Shown piece after piece: positions 18,675-29,051 of a stretch of DNA of 64,000 nt. The notes below the pieces were generated by a model. That model saw only the letters and a list, made by a program, of their open reading frames with translations. It searched no databases and was not told the DNA's origin. The position numbers and the translations under genes were made by a program. The DNA is from Schizochytrium sp. TIO01 (lineage: Eukaryota > Sar > Bigyra > Thraustochytrida > Thraustochytriidae): assembly GCA_004764695.1 (NCBI GenBank), contig SMSO01000032.1, positions 5,517,483 to 5,581,482 on the forward strand, in the 5' to 3' direction. Numbering within the stretch: the stretch's first letter is position 1; the number at the start of each line of letters is the position of its first letter.

Positions 18675-20664
18675 CAATCTTAAAACTAAGATTTTTTATT
18701 TAAAAAAAAAGAAAGGGGCTAGTAGTACTATCCTAAATAAGCCTAATGATAATAATAATAATCGTTCAAGTTAACTTGAAGTTTTTTATTTAAATTCTAA
18801 TATTTATTTTATTTTAAAATAAAATAAAATTAGTCTGCTTGGATGGCTGTCAGCCTAAAGCATTGATATATATTAATTCTAAGTTTAGAAGAGAAACCAA
18901 ATCTTCGCTCACTCGTTCGTTGATTATAAACTTACAGATCTAGTCTACCAAACCAACTTGAAGTGAGCTAAGTTCAAGTATGAATGATGTCAACATAAGT
19001 TCATAGTCTTTTATTTAGAAGCGCTTGTCTCTCTGCTGATCAAACACTAATGAAGGGTGGATGATCAGATCTCATCAAATAATTGAAGAGTTGAGATGAA
19101 AGCATACAGATCCCAAGAAAGTTGCTTGAGAGTTAGAGGGTTAATGCTTTGCAAATTGTGCTCTAACCTTCAAAGTCTATTCGCTGCGTCATCAAAATTA
19201 ATGAAAATACATACTAGTCTGCATCATGATGCCAGATAGTTCACTTGCTGGTGTGGGCTATAGCTTCTTGTGTCCATTTCATAATCATAGCAGCGAGACT
19301 TTGGTTTCTGATTCAGCTTCTGTCGTATAGCCAACTCTGTTAATTTCAATGCTAGACAGTGTTGGGAGCAAGAACTTAGGTAGTACCTGCCTACTTAGTA
19401 TATATAGTATTAGTAGTCAGTAGCGCGCATACCAGGGTTGGCTTTAGGTGCTGAAGAGATTGATCTTAGTTCCGCTGTTGCTCAGTCATACTAGAAATAC
19501 AGACGATCTCATAAGCTTCTTTGCACTTGCTTCACAGCGTAAGGATGCAGTTTGAGCCCATAGGAGCCTTCGGAAATGGTTGGGACTTGAGTTGACGCCG
19601 ATCGATCTGTTTGAGTGACCCAAAATGATAATAATTTTATTGGAGTGATCCATCCCAATAGAACTATCTGTGTTTTGGCTGTTCCTCAGGGTTAGTACAA
19701 GAGTTTACATCAAACTATGATGGCTCAAAGTCAAGCAAAGGGCAATACAGACCTAGGGCTATGTACACTGGGATTGCGGAGTACGATGATTGCAGTGTCA
19801 AGATGGGGTTTTAGGCGTTTCTGATTTTGTTCCTCTCGGACATAATTTTTGTGATTTCGCCTCGAGGAGCGGCGATTTAATATGTGTTGCCGTCAAGAAT
19901 GTTGAACTGAGGGTGGCCTACACAGGTGAAGGCGTGTGCATGCGCGTGCTTGCGTGGGCGACTGCAAAAACTAGCGTTATTACGTCAGTCATTGGACAAG
20001 ACCGTTCTATTACGAAATTGTAGTTGGTGTATGGAGTGAAGAGATGTGAGTAGATAGGTAGAATACTAGTCTTTGTAATACTGGAGATAAAAAGGTTCAA
20101 GATCATAAGAATGTGTAGTTGTTTAGTTATACTATGCATCATGGTGCTGTCTTGGTCATCATCTACGGGTAGCAAGGCTCATTATTTCATGGTACCTGGT
20201 TGTACCTGGTTAGGAATTATTTTATTGGCCCAAAAACTCTCTCCGTTCTGGAGATAGTCTCTACGGCCTGTTTTGGGCAAAGCCACAGGAAAGCTTTGAG
20301 ATCTTTTTGCCTGCTTGAAAGTAGAGGTTAGTAAAAGTATGAAAGTAGGTATGGGATAGATAGAGGTATCCTCGAGAAGAGGGAGTCTAGTGACAAATAT
20401 GAGAATGTCAAACGTTGCTGGTTGGGTAGAGCCAACGCTGTGCAGCCCGCTGCGCCGCGAATGATGCACCACCCGGTTCAAACATGTACAGTCCCACAGA
20501 GGAAAAACAAAAAAAAGTGTAGAGAATAGAGCACTGATTATGCCTTGGCAGGCCAAGATGAGCGATCAAACCTCTCTTGTTGAGGGTACCATTGACAAAT
20601 TTGATATGTCATGGTTTCTTCGAAACCGCTTCCTTGGTTGCTACAATTTCAATAAATTCGCAAA
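18675..20664. other. 2 kb intergenic region
   Basis: AT-rich at 18690-18850, otherwise mixed. Open frames at 19790-20023 (+) and 20182-20556 (-) lack ATG starts and show no known motifs. No repeats of note and no RNA seen. Confidence 0.45.
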
Positions 20665-21908
20665 TTACTTCTTCTGCGGCGAGAGCCATTGTACAACTTG
20701 AAAGATGACAGCTTGCCCAACACCAATTTTCACAATACGTGCAGGAAGCCCAGCAAAAAGAATGTGCGACATGCCCTTCTCCTTAATTGTGTTTTGCAAA
20801 AAACTCACGCTTTGAGAAAACGAGCGTGAACCTTGAGACGCCTGCAGTTCAGACTTGAGAACGTCGATAGGATTATTAAGAACGGTGCTGATTGCACCAA
20901 CGACAGCGCCGCCTAGTGCAGCATTGCCACCGCAATAATTATGCACAATAGTTTCGTACACGTAAAACCGAAAAGCATTGCTAGCAGATTGCTGCGGAAC
21001 ATGACACGCAACGATTGAGACCCGAGAATATCAACGTCGATAACGCATCCACAAAGAGAATTCCAAAATTAAAAATAAATCAAGTAAGTAATCAACCCTT
21101 GACATCATCCAAAAATATTAAGCTGGCACAGTGGTCAAGATTCTACATCTTGTTTTGCTGCATAGATAACTTACCCGAACTACAGTAGGTGCTGACCCGA
21201 CCCAAAGTGTTGAGATGCCCTCGGTTCTGACGATGGTTTTGAATAGCTGTACTGGCGGCTGTTGCGCGTGACGTATCCTGAGAATTTTGAGACGATCACA
21301 GGGTGTAACCCAAAGTAGTGCTTCTGTTGCTCCTGCGAAGAACCCTGCAAGGACTTTATCTGTCTCATCATTCCCGGATAGTTTACCGCGCAGGTTCTGG
21401 TACACGCAGAAACGCAGACCAACCTTGCCTGCGTTTTGCACCATTTGCAGACCCAATCCAGCGTACAGACCTTGGATACCGCCCGTAGCAGATACTGCTT
21501 TCCTCATTGAGGTTAGCATTGGTTCGTTGTGCCCATATTGCTGCCGTGTCTTAGTCACCTCCATCGGCATAGTGACACAGGCCTCCACGGCGCCTACATT
21601 TGAGTTATCATGCATTTAACCAGGTTTCAATTGGATTCCGCACAATCCATGCCAAGCCAACATAGAAAGTAGCATCCAACGATCAATTCATCATCAAAGA
21701 AGCCAATGCCCGCATGGTTGGGCGAGACGTCGTTGTTGCGAAGTTGTCGTCGTAGACATTCCATTTATCCACCACCGTTCGATGCATGAGCGTCACGAGT
21801 TGCAATTAACCGACCCAGGTCATTCACAAAGCTGAAGCTGTTAGTCACCAGTGCCCTTGTAGTTCACCCTCGCCAGCACAACCTACCTGCCACCACGCCT
21901 GCCCACAT
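20665..21908 (-). CDS. Mitochondrial carrier (SLC25) of the tricarboxylate/dicarboxylate type, three exons
   Basis: SLC25 carriers exchange metabolites across the inner mitochondrial membrane. Exons are 21908-21887, 21593-21175 and 20991-20665. Introns 21886-21594 (GTAGGT...TGTAG) and 21174-20992 (GTAAGT...CCGCAG) give a continuous 255-residue frame. The three repeats carry the signature P-x-[DE]-x-x-[KR] as PMEVTKTRQQ, PCDRLKILRI and PIDVLKSELQ. Each is followed by the GL/WxG half-motif (GLYAGLGLQMVQNAG, TLWVGSAPTVVRQSASNAFRFYVYE, ILFAGLPARIVKIGVG). The QSASNAFRFYVYE stretch recalls citrate (SLC25A1) and succinate-fumarate carriers; the substrate is not proven. The N-terminus (MWAGVVAGAVEACVT) is shorter than usual (family about 290-300 residues), so an additional 5' exon may exist. 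Confidence 0.85.
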
Positions 21909-22510
21909 CGCGAAGACAAGCCCCAAAGTAGAAGACCACAAGCAATCAATATGTCTATTTTATGTATGCATGAACAAACGTAATGTAAAGCATGATGAAA
22001 ACAGAAGTTTTATTCCTATTCCTATATAGGGAATAAGCACTTTGGAAATGTAAAATGCCGCTACTACTTCTACTACTACTAACTACGAGGGTAGTAGCTA
22101 GATAGCACTTGCCTAATAGTCTCTTCCGTATTGCATTCTTGCACCACAATTGTCTTTGTGATCCCATCCAAGAGGTTCTTATTGTCTCAGTCTGGGTTGC
22201 CTTCGTCAACAGCTGTCGCATATCGCCATGTGACCAAAAACAGACCGGGACCCCGAAGGTTCTGTTCAGGTATCTTGCAGCGTGAATGCCGGCTAGGTGG
22301 CTTGAGATGCATTCGCTTTGATGAGTTCATTCTTGTCCTTCTCTTTATAATAAGAGCTCCGCTGTGGTTTTCTTCTTTCTTTCAGTCTTTCCTCTCTCTG
22401 TCCTCTGAGCATCATATGTTCTATTTAATTTTACAAATGGTACCACAAACACTCACATTTTCAACTTTAAAAGTTAAAAGAGGAAACTTGAAGAAAAGAA
22501 AAGGAAAAGC
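21909..22510. other. Region upstream of the carrier with an interrupted minus-strand frame
   Basis: On the minus strand 22330-22079 encodes 47 residues from an ATG, an in-frame TGA at 22189-22187, and 35 more residues to TAG at 22081-22079. Both halves look protein-like (PGLFLVTWRYATAV; KTIVVQECNTEETIRQV). No family is recognised. It may be a pseudogene, two exons with a missed intron, or chance. Confidence 0.3.
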
Positions 22511-22617
22511 AAGTCAAAGCATAGCAGAGCAAAGCATAGCAAAGCAAAGCAAAGCAAAGCAAAGCATAGCAAAGCAAAGCAAAGCATAGCAAAGCAAAGC
22601 AAAGCATAGCAAAGCAA
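22511..22617. repeat. (AAAGC)n array with ATAGC variants
   Basis: About 20 pentamer units of AAAGC regularly mixed with ATAGC (higher-order pattern near AAAGCATAGCAAAGC). A similar short AAAGCGAAGC run recurs at about 48964-49001. Confidence 0.93.
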
Positions 22618-23268
22618 AATTTGCTGCTCGCTCGGCTTAGGTTGCACCTGTTCACGCCCTTCTCTTGGTCTGTCGTACCATGCTCTGTTTTTGGAGATAT
22701 TTGCCTCTGTGACACAAGAGGAATACGCCATTGACGAAAGACCAACTTGGTGAGGCTTTTCTTTTCTGTGTCTGCTAATTTACCCGTGTTTTTGCCTTTC
22801 TTTCGTTCCCTCTCTCTCTTTCATTCAAGTTTTTCTAAAGAAAATGTTTTTCAAGTTGAGTTCGTCATTTCTTCTTTTTTATTTTTTTATAGTTAATCGA
22901 AAATATATATATGTATAAATAAAGAGTAATCTTATTTAGTAATGATGTCGTAGATGATTGAATTGATTAGTGAATGAGAGTGAATGAATGCAGGTGGTTC
23001 GAACAAGTAAACAAAAGCGCTTTTTTGTACCTTCGTGCGGAGATGCTGCCTGCTCCACTTTAGTTTGAGGTTCTTTTGGCAACGTCCATTCGTCAGCACC
23101 TGCAGAGAGTTTTAAGGAACCCGAGAGCGGAACTGTAGGATTACATGCATACCACCACAGGTTGTGTATAAAATAAATTGATAGTGTTTGGACAAAATAA
23201 AGAACAATTAAGTAACTTGTGCTTTATTTTATTTTATTGTTTCATGACATGTTCGTTTCGTGTACTAC
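22618..23268. other. Intergenic flank
   Basis: Pyrimidine-rich at 22790-22880, with a TATATATATG stretch near 22902-22915 and short TGAATGAA near 22970-22990. Nothing coding seen. Confidence 0.45.
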
Positions 23269-23416
23269 TTATTTTTTACTACCACTGCGTCGGTTTAATG
23301 GTTCTAGGAACCTCTTGTTCTTCACGTTTATGTAAGGCTCATTTTCTTCAAATTTGCTGTACAGTTCCGGAGACATATCATTGCGATAATCTCTGAAAGG
23401 CCGTGGATACGAATGC
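23269..23416 (-). CDS. Probable 3'-terminal exon of an unidentified gene
   Basis: Behind a strong acceptor (CCTTTTAATTTCAG, ending at 23417) the minus strand reads HSYPRPFRDYRNDMSPELYS, then KFEENEPY and a basic end, stopping at TAA 23271-23269. Composition and splice site look genuine. The open frame continues upstream to 23517 but has no ATG, so earlier exons are required. An acidic open segment on the same strand at about 23925-23832 (EVEVEVEDEDVDV ... ASKIK, ending at a GTATCA donor) could be one, but the phases I tried do not join. Function unknown. Confidence 0.4.
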
Positions 23417-24249
23417 CTGAAATTAAAAGGAGTTTCACACGTAAATACCTCGGTTGAATTTATGCTTAATCGATTACAATCAAGCTTCACTACTTGATCC
23501 TTGATAGCAGCCAACAAATAAAAAAGATATTGGATTCTCTATAGCAAGACTTTGAGTATGTGGATAAACTAAGGTGGAGAGAAAAAGAGGTTTTGGTTAA
23601 TTGGTCTATCATGATGTTGTTCCCTTTGTTACCCCTTCTATCCTGTATTCTGATTTTTGTATATATGCCCTAACCGGCGCCCCCCTAAGATAGATACTAT
23701 AAAGGTAGCAGGAACCATCGGGTCTTGTCCCAAAATACCCAAGGACTAAACACAGTGTATGGCACTCCTTTTCTTCATGACATTTATTGCAAGCGATGAG
23801 AAAAGCGTCAAGGAAAGCGAGAGGATGATACCTTGATCTTCGAAGCATGTGCCTCCCCTTCAGGTGCTTTTGTACTGGACGTCGACACATCCACATCCTC
23901 ATCCTCAACCTCAACCTCAACCTCGTCTCCTCACCCTCAGCGAAACGCTAGACTTCGCACGCGGTACATAACAACGTCTCTAGCAGCTCGAACATTGTCT
24001 TTTCCACTTTCGTGTCGCTCGAAATAATGTAGGATCAGACCCTAGACGTGGGATACCTCAACTAAATTCATGCCTGCAAAGTTTTATCCAATCGAAGCGA
24101 CGAGTCACTGTGTTGACTCTCCTGACCTGAGGGCAGAGCGCTCACAACAGAGGCAGACTTCTTCGACGGGTCTAGGTTGTGCCCTGCTTGTATAAACTGC
24201 TAATTCTGCTACTCCACACGAAAAGCTCAACTGGAAATATTACAATAAT
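23417..24249. other. Region with a possible acidic minus-strand exon
   Basis: Holds CTCAAC hexamer repeats (about 23904-23923) that encode an alternating Glu/Val stretch on the minus strand, a good acceptor at about 23542-23560 (-), and TATAAA at 24191-24196 (+) about 55 bp before the next plus-strand ATG. No complete gene assembled. Confidence 0.4.
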
Positions 24250-24495
24250 ATGCTTCGAGTGGCATCTGTTGCCTTTATTGCTCTCTCACTCTTCGAAGAC
24301 AATCAGTATAATGTCAACACCATTGCAATCCTGCTGATTGCGCTTATTACTTTCTTGACAGATTTCTATATCCGACTTTATGCAAAACCCGGAGGCTGCT
24401 TTCTCGTGCCGATGCATCTTCTTGTCCTCGGTTTCATAGCTTCACGCACAAGCAGTCTCAGCTTGGGGCGCACAGAGTCCTCTTCGGCCCAATAA
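24250..24495 (+). CDS. Possible small membrane protein (81 residues)
   Basis: ATG 24250, preceded by TATAAA at 24191-24196, opens an 81-residue frame. It has a hydrophobic N-terminus (VASVAFIALSLF) and two hydrophobic stretches (NTIAILLIALITFLTDFYI and CFLVPMHLLVLGF). No family recognised. A downstream plus-strand segment at 24951-25138, behind a CTCTACAG acceptor, reads VDRYFGSVHNRCAVLAEE and could be a later exon, but no matching donor was found. Overlaps at its end with a minus-strand frame. Confidence 0.3.
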   Translation: MLRVASVAFIALSLFEDNQYNVNTIAILLIALITFLTDFYIRLYAKPGGCFLVPMHLLVLGFIASRTSSLSLGRTESSSAQ

Positions 24496-24685
24496 TTTTC
24501 TTTGCACACTTCCTCTGCTGATATTTATCCTCAATCTCTTCATTTACGTGCGCAGCATCTGGAATTCTGTGTATAGTATACTTTGTTTTAGACAAGAGAG
24601 TAGAAACGGTCTTGGCTGGGATAGTGGGCAGCTCGTGATTCAACCCTGCTGAGAAAACCCTTCCTTGTGACTGAGGAAAGGACAT
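24458..24685 (-). CDS. Possible small basic protein (75 residues)
   Basis: Starts at ATG 24685 (MSFPQSQGRVFSAGLNHELP) and ends basic with paired Lys and Cys (RKCAKKIIGPKRTL). The codon pattern is protein-like and the frame is complete, but no homologue is recognised. It overlaps the 3' end of the plus-strand 81-residue frame by 38 bp, so probably at most one of the two is real. Confidence 0.28.
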   Translation of the reverse strand: MSFPQSQGRVFSAGLNHELPTIPAKTVSTLLSKTKYTIHRIPDAAHVNEEIEDKYQQRKCAKKIIGPKRTLCAPS

Positions 24686-24699
24686 TTGTAATCTATAAG

Positions 24700-26397
24700 T
24701 CGAAATTGTGGCCAAGGCTATGAGGATCGCCTCTGCAATCCATGCGCTTTACAAGCGTCCTCAACAAGTTTCACCTGCAAGTTTACTTATTTGGACTCCA
24801 TACGGCTCAAACACCTTGCGGCCCTTCAAAGCAGATGATAATGACGTTGGCATTTCGGAAAGAAATACTGTCTTCGCGATGTTTGTCAACTACTTGTAGC
24901 TGGTTTTATATCATTGCTTTATTATAGATAGCTTTCTTTTTTCTCTACAGAAGTGGATCGCTATTTCGGATCTGTCCACAACCGCTGCGCGGTTCTTGCA
25001 GAGGAAAGCGAAATTTCCAAAACCCTTGTTGTCGACAGCTCTGATGACAAAAGAAAGAAGTACCCAGAGCGTCGGAGCGCACTGTGCACGTATCTGTGCA
25101 TCCTCACATCGCAAGAAACTGCTTGCTGCAATAGCTAAAGGAACGGAGAGCTGATGAAGAGCTAATCTTCTCCCCGCGCGAAAAACACTAAAATCAAAAG
25201 ATAGAGTTCGATATTTACATGGGGAAATGTTTATTTTTTCGAAATGTGTTAATCCTTGAAAAGTAGCGACGAAAGAGTTAAGCACCAACGAGAAAAGCTA
25301 TCATTTATTAAGGTTAGTTTCCAAAAAGCTGTGCTTCTTTGCCATGATTCCTGCAGACCTTGTACAACAGCTTTAGGCGTGATCTTCTAAAGCAAGCAAC
25401 TAGCTTCAAGCGTTGCACATGTACGATGCGCGAATTGTCAGGATATGTATATAATTGGTGACTTCGTAGTTAAATAAAGAAACCAAGAAGTAAAGACGGT
25501 AAAGCTCTAAACCTGAATAAACTGTGAAGAGAAAGAAGAAATTAAAAGTAAAAATAACAGCATAATCAGTCGTATCTTTATGATTGGTCGACCAAACAGC
25601 CACCACTCAGTGATGAAAATATCCGCGAGATCATCTATTTCAGTATCATAATGATTTGGTTGACCCCTCTCTAGATCCATGTAGTAGACACTGCGGCCTT
25701 AATCTATGGTAATATTACAAAGAGCCACATCTTCATGCGTGATAATATAGCGTCATGAACTCCGTGTAATTCCACCTTAGCCTTGCGGTTCTGCGAGTTA
25801 GAGTCTTCATATCGATCTAGCTCCTTCGAGTTAAGTACGGTGAGCGAGGCTCCGCGCTCCTCGATTCCCAAAACCATCAGATCCAACGTCCATCGATACC
25901 GTGTGATGCAACGCGTGGAATTGTGCTTCCCTTATTTGACTCTAGCGTCGCGTACGCAGTAACCTCGTAGTTGACCTGCTCGCCAGGCTATAGGGTGTAT
26001 AAATAGTCTGCTCGCACGGTTCACAATAATTCCCCACTCTATTGTGGCAGAGAGCTCGCAGCATTCCGTCCGCTTAAGAAATTAAGCCAATTGAGGTCAT
26101 GCATTTGTTTCTTTGCTCCTGACTCCAGGGTGCGTTGTGTCAGTCCCCACACAGGAATAGGCACGTAAGTTTACAACAGCTAAGCCCCCCCTCTCAGTGC
26201 ATTAACCAGATCCTTAGTTCCCGCATCACGAAGCCAATCGAAGGTACCCTGGCGAGGGAAGCTTGAACGCGGTGTATAAAATTACAAGCCAAGTCTGGCC
26301 CAGAGCCTATTTTCTCGGATTTCTACATGGTTGAACATTTTGAAAGACGTCTCTTCTGCATTCGTGAAAAAAGTATTCGTCGTTTCATGCCTGGTCT
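24700..26397. other. Unresolved coding-like segments on both strands
   Basis: Several short open segments next to good splice-like sites suggest one or more small multi-exon genes. Plus strand: 24708-24899 and 24953-25138. Minus strand: about 25980-25880 (EQVNYEVTAYATLESNKG), 25877-25704 (LGIEERGASLTVLNSKELDR) and 25690-25530 (MDLERGQPNHYDTEIDDLAD), the last followed by a CTCTTCACAG acceptor and a hydrophobic end. The first two are in different frames with no room for an intron, so a frameshift (pseudogene or error) is likely. No families recognised. Confidence 0.3.
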
Positions 26398-26760
26398 CTA
26401 TACTAACCGTGTACATGCACAACTGGGCAATGCCCAAATGTCAATCTGTAGGTAAAATTGTTCCGAGCTGAATTTTGAAGTTACGTTCTTGTGCTTTTGC
26501 GTCGCAGCGCCTGGCTCGCCTCCATCGAGGATTACTAGTGCCTTGCACTGGAGTATGGTCGCAGACTCAGATAGCTTTAAGTATCTACTTTTTCTAAGAT
26601 TTTCATATTGGTTCCTTAAATTCCGCTGCTTTCTCGAACCTGAGTTCGCTGTCTGCCTGTCCAAAAGTTTCTTCAGCTTCTTCTCGAAGTCAACGTTCTT
26701 AGCAATGGTGGAAACAGGAATATTAATATTCACCCTATGGCTGAACAGAAATTCGGACAT
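26398..26760 (-). CDS. Hypothetical protein, 120 residues, possibly a first exon
   Basis: ATG 26760 opens MSEFLFSHRVNINIPVSTIA followed by a Lys/Arg-rich helical part (EKKLKKLLDRQ, RKQRNLRNQYENLRKSRYLKL). After KHKN there is a GTAACT donor-like site and then CCTACAG, so the true protein may splice out of this frame at about 26480. The N-terminal 90 residues are the most believable part. No family recognised; a nucleolar or coiled-coil type protein is only a guess from charge. Confidence 0.4.
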   Translation of the reverse strand: MSEFLFSHRVNINIPVSTIAKNVDFEKKLKKLLDRQTANSGSRKQRNLRNQYENLRKSRYLKLSESATILQCKALVILDGGEPGAATQKHKNVTSKFSSEQFYLQIDIWALPSCACTRLV

Positions 26761-27902
26761 TTGAATCTTGATCGCTCCGTGGCTCGTACAACTTGCACAG
26801 GAGGTTTGGCATTACGTGTTTCAACTCAGAGAGAGTAACATATACGAGCCTGCGGTTCAGTTTGAACGGCTCGCTATCATCTTACAATGCATATACGGGC
26901 CTTTTAAGTTCCCTTCTATCCTTCGTACCGAGAAACAGTTTCATGGCTTTTTCAGAAAGAGCATCACGTGTAATGTCCCAGTATGAACATTTGGTGGGCG
27001 AGAACATCTCAGACAGCGTCGTAGTCGAGTTAGACCGCGTTTATGATAATTGTTGTCTTGGGAGTTAGCTTTCGAGCTCCTCTGATAATAGTGCTCTTCG
27101 TCAGCCATAGGAGCTCTTGCAGCATGCGAATTCGAAGCTGGCGATAAACTATTTCTGCGTGTTATAAAAGACTTACAATTCTTTTTGCCAGTTTTGACAA
27201 ATTAAGCTGATGTGAAAGTTTCTGTTTAGTATGGAGCGACAATGTCACCAAGTTCATTTGCTATTGCTTATTTTTAGAGAGGTCTCGCTCAATCAGACAG
27301 CAGCTCCCAGCGAATTCCCCAGTGTGAAAAGCCAAACACAAACCGAGTATTTGGCATCAGCATTACATTATAATTTGAGGATCTAGTATTGTACGCATCG
27401 TTGTAGATGCTGACATTTGTTTGATACCTTTAGGAGAAACAGCAATCCCAAGGTGGAAGGTCCTCGCGATATGTGACTGGCTGCTCAGGCTGCTCAGGCT
27501 AGCCCGCTCGAAAGCTCGCCTCTGATACCGCCTCCTCTCATGATGTTTGTTCCTGAGAATCCATCTTTATCATTGCCAGCCAGGCATATGCGCATCCGCT
27601 TGAACCATGCTTGCCATAGACTGCATTCAGGTTCTACGCAACTAGCACTGACAGTGCGCTGCGTATACAACGTTCTGGTTCTTCACAGAAAAAAAGTAGA
27701 AAAGAGTAGCGCAGAACGAAACGAAAGAAACGAAGAAAAAAAGAAATAAAGAAACAAAGACGAAGATAGCAAACCTCGTTGCGCCTCAAAGGACCAGGGG
27801 CCTCTTAACCCGAGCACGAGAACCTGAGGTTCTGTTCGCAGTGTGCAAAATTTCACAGGGACGTGTGAGACGGCAGCTTGGCAAAACAGCAAGATTGTTG
27901 GG
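26761..27902. other. Intergenic region before the sirtuin-like gene
   Basis: Mixed sequence. GGCTGCTCAGGCTGCTCAGG (27480-27499) is a small tandem duplication. A purine-rich run (27690-27760) lies in the presumed leader of the sirtuin-like gene. No gene called. Confidence 0.4.
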
Positions 27903-29051
27903 ATGAATATGAGTAAAGATGATGTGACTGAGGCAAAACTGGCCGGGGATGAGGCTACCGAGAAGAGCAACCGGCTTGAACAGGGACCGGATAGTGAGAG
28001 CTTTGAGCAAGGAGTCTCACAAGTCGTGGAAAAACTTAAGGAAGCTGAAACGGTACTTGTACTCTTTACACCGAGACCGCAGTGGAACCAACCGAGTTTT
28101 GCCAATAAGGTGGATGATTTTGCCTGCAGAAACAGCAAGGACCAAATCAAAGAATCGTGCGACCAAGTAGATGTATCAGAGGATGACTTGAATGGAGGTA
28201 ACAAAGATTTTGCGCTCAAAGAAGACTCACCCAATCTCTGGAAGAGCCTAATTTCCTCTCTGGGCGTTGAACCAACGTGGAAATGGACTTTGACGACGAA
28301 GTGGGCTTGGAAACTAGCACCTCGTACTGCTTGGACACATGGGTTTCTAGAAGGTGCTCTAGGTCCTCCTCAGATTCCAAGTCCAATGCGTTGTGTAAAC
28401 CTTGATTTGCGGAAAGAAAAAGAGACTGAACTATTGATAGCCTTTCCGGCTGAAGTTCATCTCGGTCAACTCGAGGAGAACCTGCGCGTAAGAAATCAGG
28501 GCAGGTGCAACGAAAAGCCTGCTAAAGAGCTCTCATTTACAGTTGTCACTACGGCGATGCATGGAGCTCATCAAGAGGCGCGATCGAGCCAAGTTATTGA
28601 GTTATATGGTTCCACTCGTCGTTTTTGCTGTGTAGCGAACGGACATGCAATTTCAAAGGTCATTGATTTTCAGACAGGTCGTGTTTCGCAAGAGCAACCT
28701 TGTTGTGCTCATACATCATGCAAAAGTCTTGCACGCCCAGATTGCGTTCTCTTTGGCGAGGATGTCTGCCACGAAGATCTGGCTCGTGCACAGCTTGCAG
28801 CAGCACATTTGAACAGCTCCAAGGGTGACGTATGCATTGTCGTTGGGGAGCCTGATGGCTTATATCCTGCAAGTTATCTTCCCGAAATTGCGGCTCGCAA
28901 TGCGGCTCTAGTTGTTCTTCTTGCACCCTCGAAGACATCATACTTGGCAGTGTTGCAGGATGTGATTTCCAATATGAAGTCCCCACCTCTTCTTTTACAC
29001 CTTCCTGGTAACCCCGCTGAAGTGCTTGCCAACATTTCGCAGAGAGTCTAA
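27903..29051 (+). CDS. Degenerate sirtuin-like protein (probable pseudoenzyme)
   Basis: Sirtuins are NAD-dependent deacylases. The 382-residue protein keeps a recognisable class III (SIRT5/CobB-like) layout but has lost its catalytic residues. VIELYGSTRRFCC (231-243) stands for the family's V-x-E-L-H-G-S, with the catalytic His replaced by Tyr235. TTAMHGAHQ (216-224) stands for TQN-[IV]-D-GLHQ, with Asn and Asp gone. RPDCVLFGED (278-287) matches the conserved RP-x-V-x-FGE. VVGEPDGLYPASYLPEIA (313-330) matches VVGTS-x-x-x-YPA-x-x-LP but lacks GTS. The N-terminal ETVLVLFTPRPQ (49-60) fills the place of the VVLTGAGxS loop, without it. Cys at 242/243, 267/268 and 273 may be remnants of the zinc knuckle. 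There is a long acidic insert at 70-110. First in-frame ATG is 27903; an upstream GTG extension is unlikely. The open frame is intact, so it is probably expressed. Confidence 0.75.
   Translation: MNMSKDDVTEAKLAGDEATEKSNRLEQGPDSESFEQGVSQVVEKLKEAETVLVLFTPRPQWNQPSFANKVDDFACRNSKDQIKESCDQVDVSEDDLNGGNKDFALKEDSPNLWKSLISSLGVEPTWKWTLTTKWAWKLAPRTAWTHGFLEGALGPPQIPSPMRCVNLDLRKEKETELLIAFPAEVHLGQLEENLRVRNQGRCNEKPAKELSFTVVTTAMHGAHQEARSSQVIELYGSTRRFCCVANGHAISKVIDFQTGRVSQEQPCCAHTSCKSLARPDCVLFGEDVCHEDLARAQLAAAHLNSSKGDVCIVVGEPDGLYPASYLPEIAARNAALVVLLAPSKTSYLAVLQDVISNMKSPPLLLHLPGNPAEVLANISQRV

Noticed and set aside
27843-27902. Upstream GTG extension of the sirtuin-like protein
   Set aside because: Not an ATG, and the added 20 residues carry no sirtuin feature.
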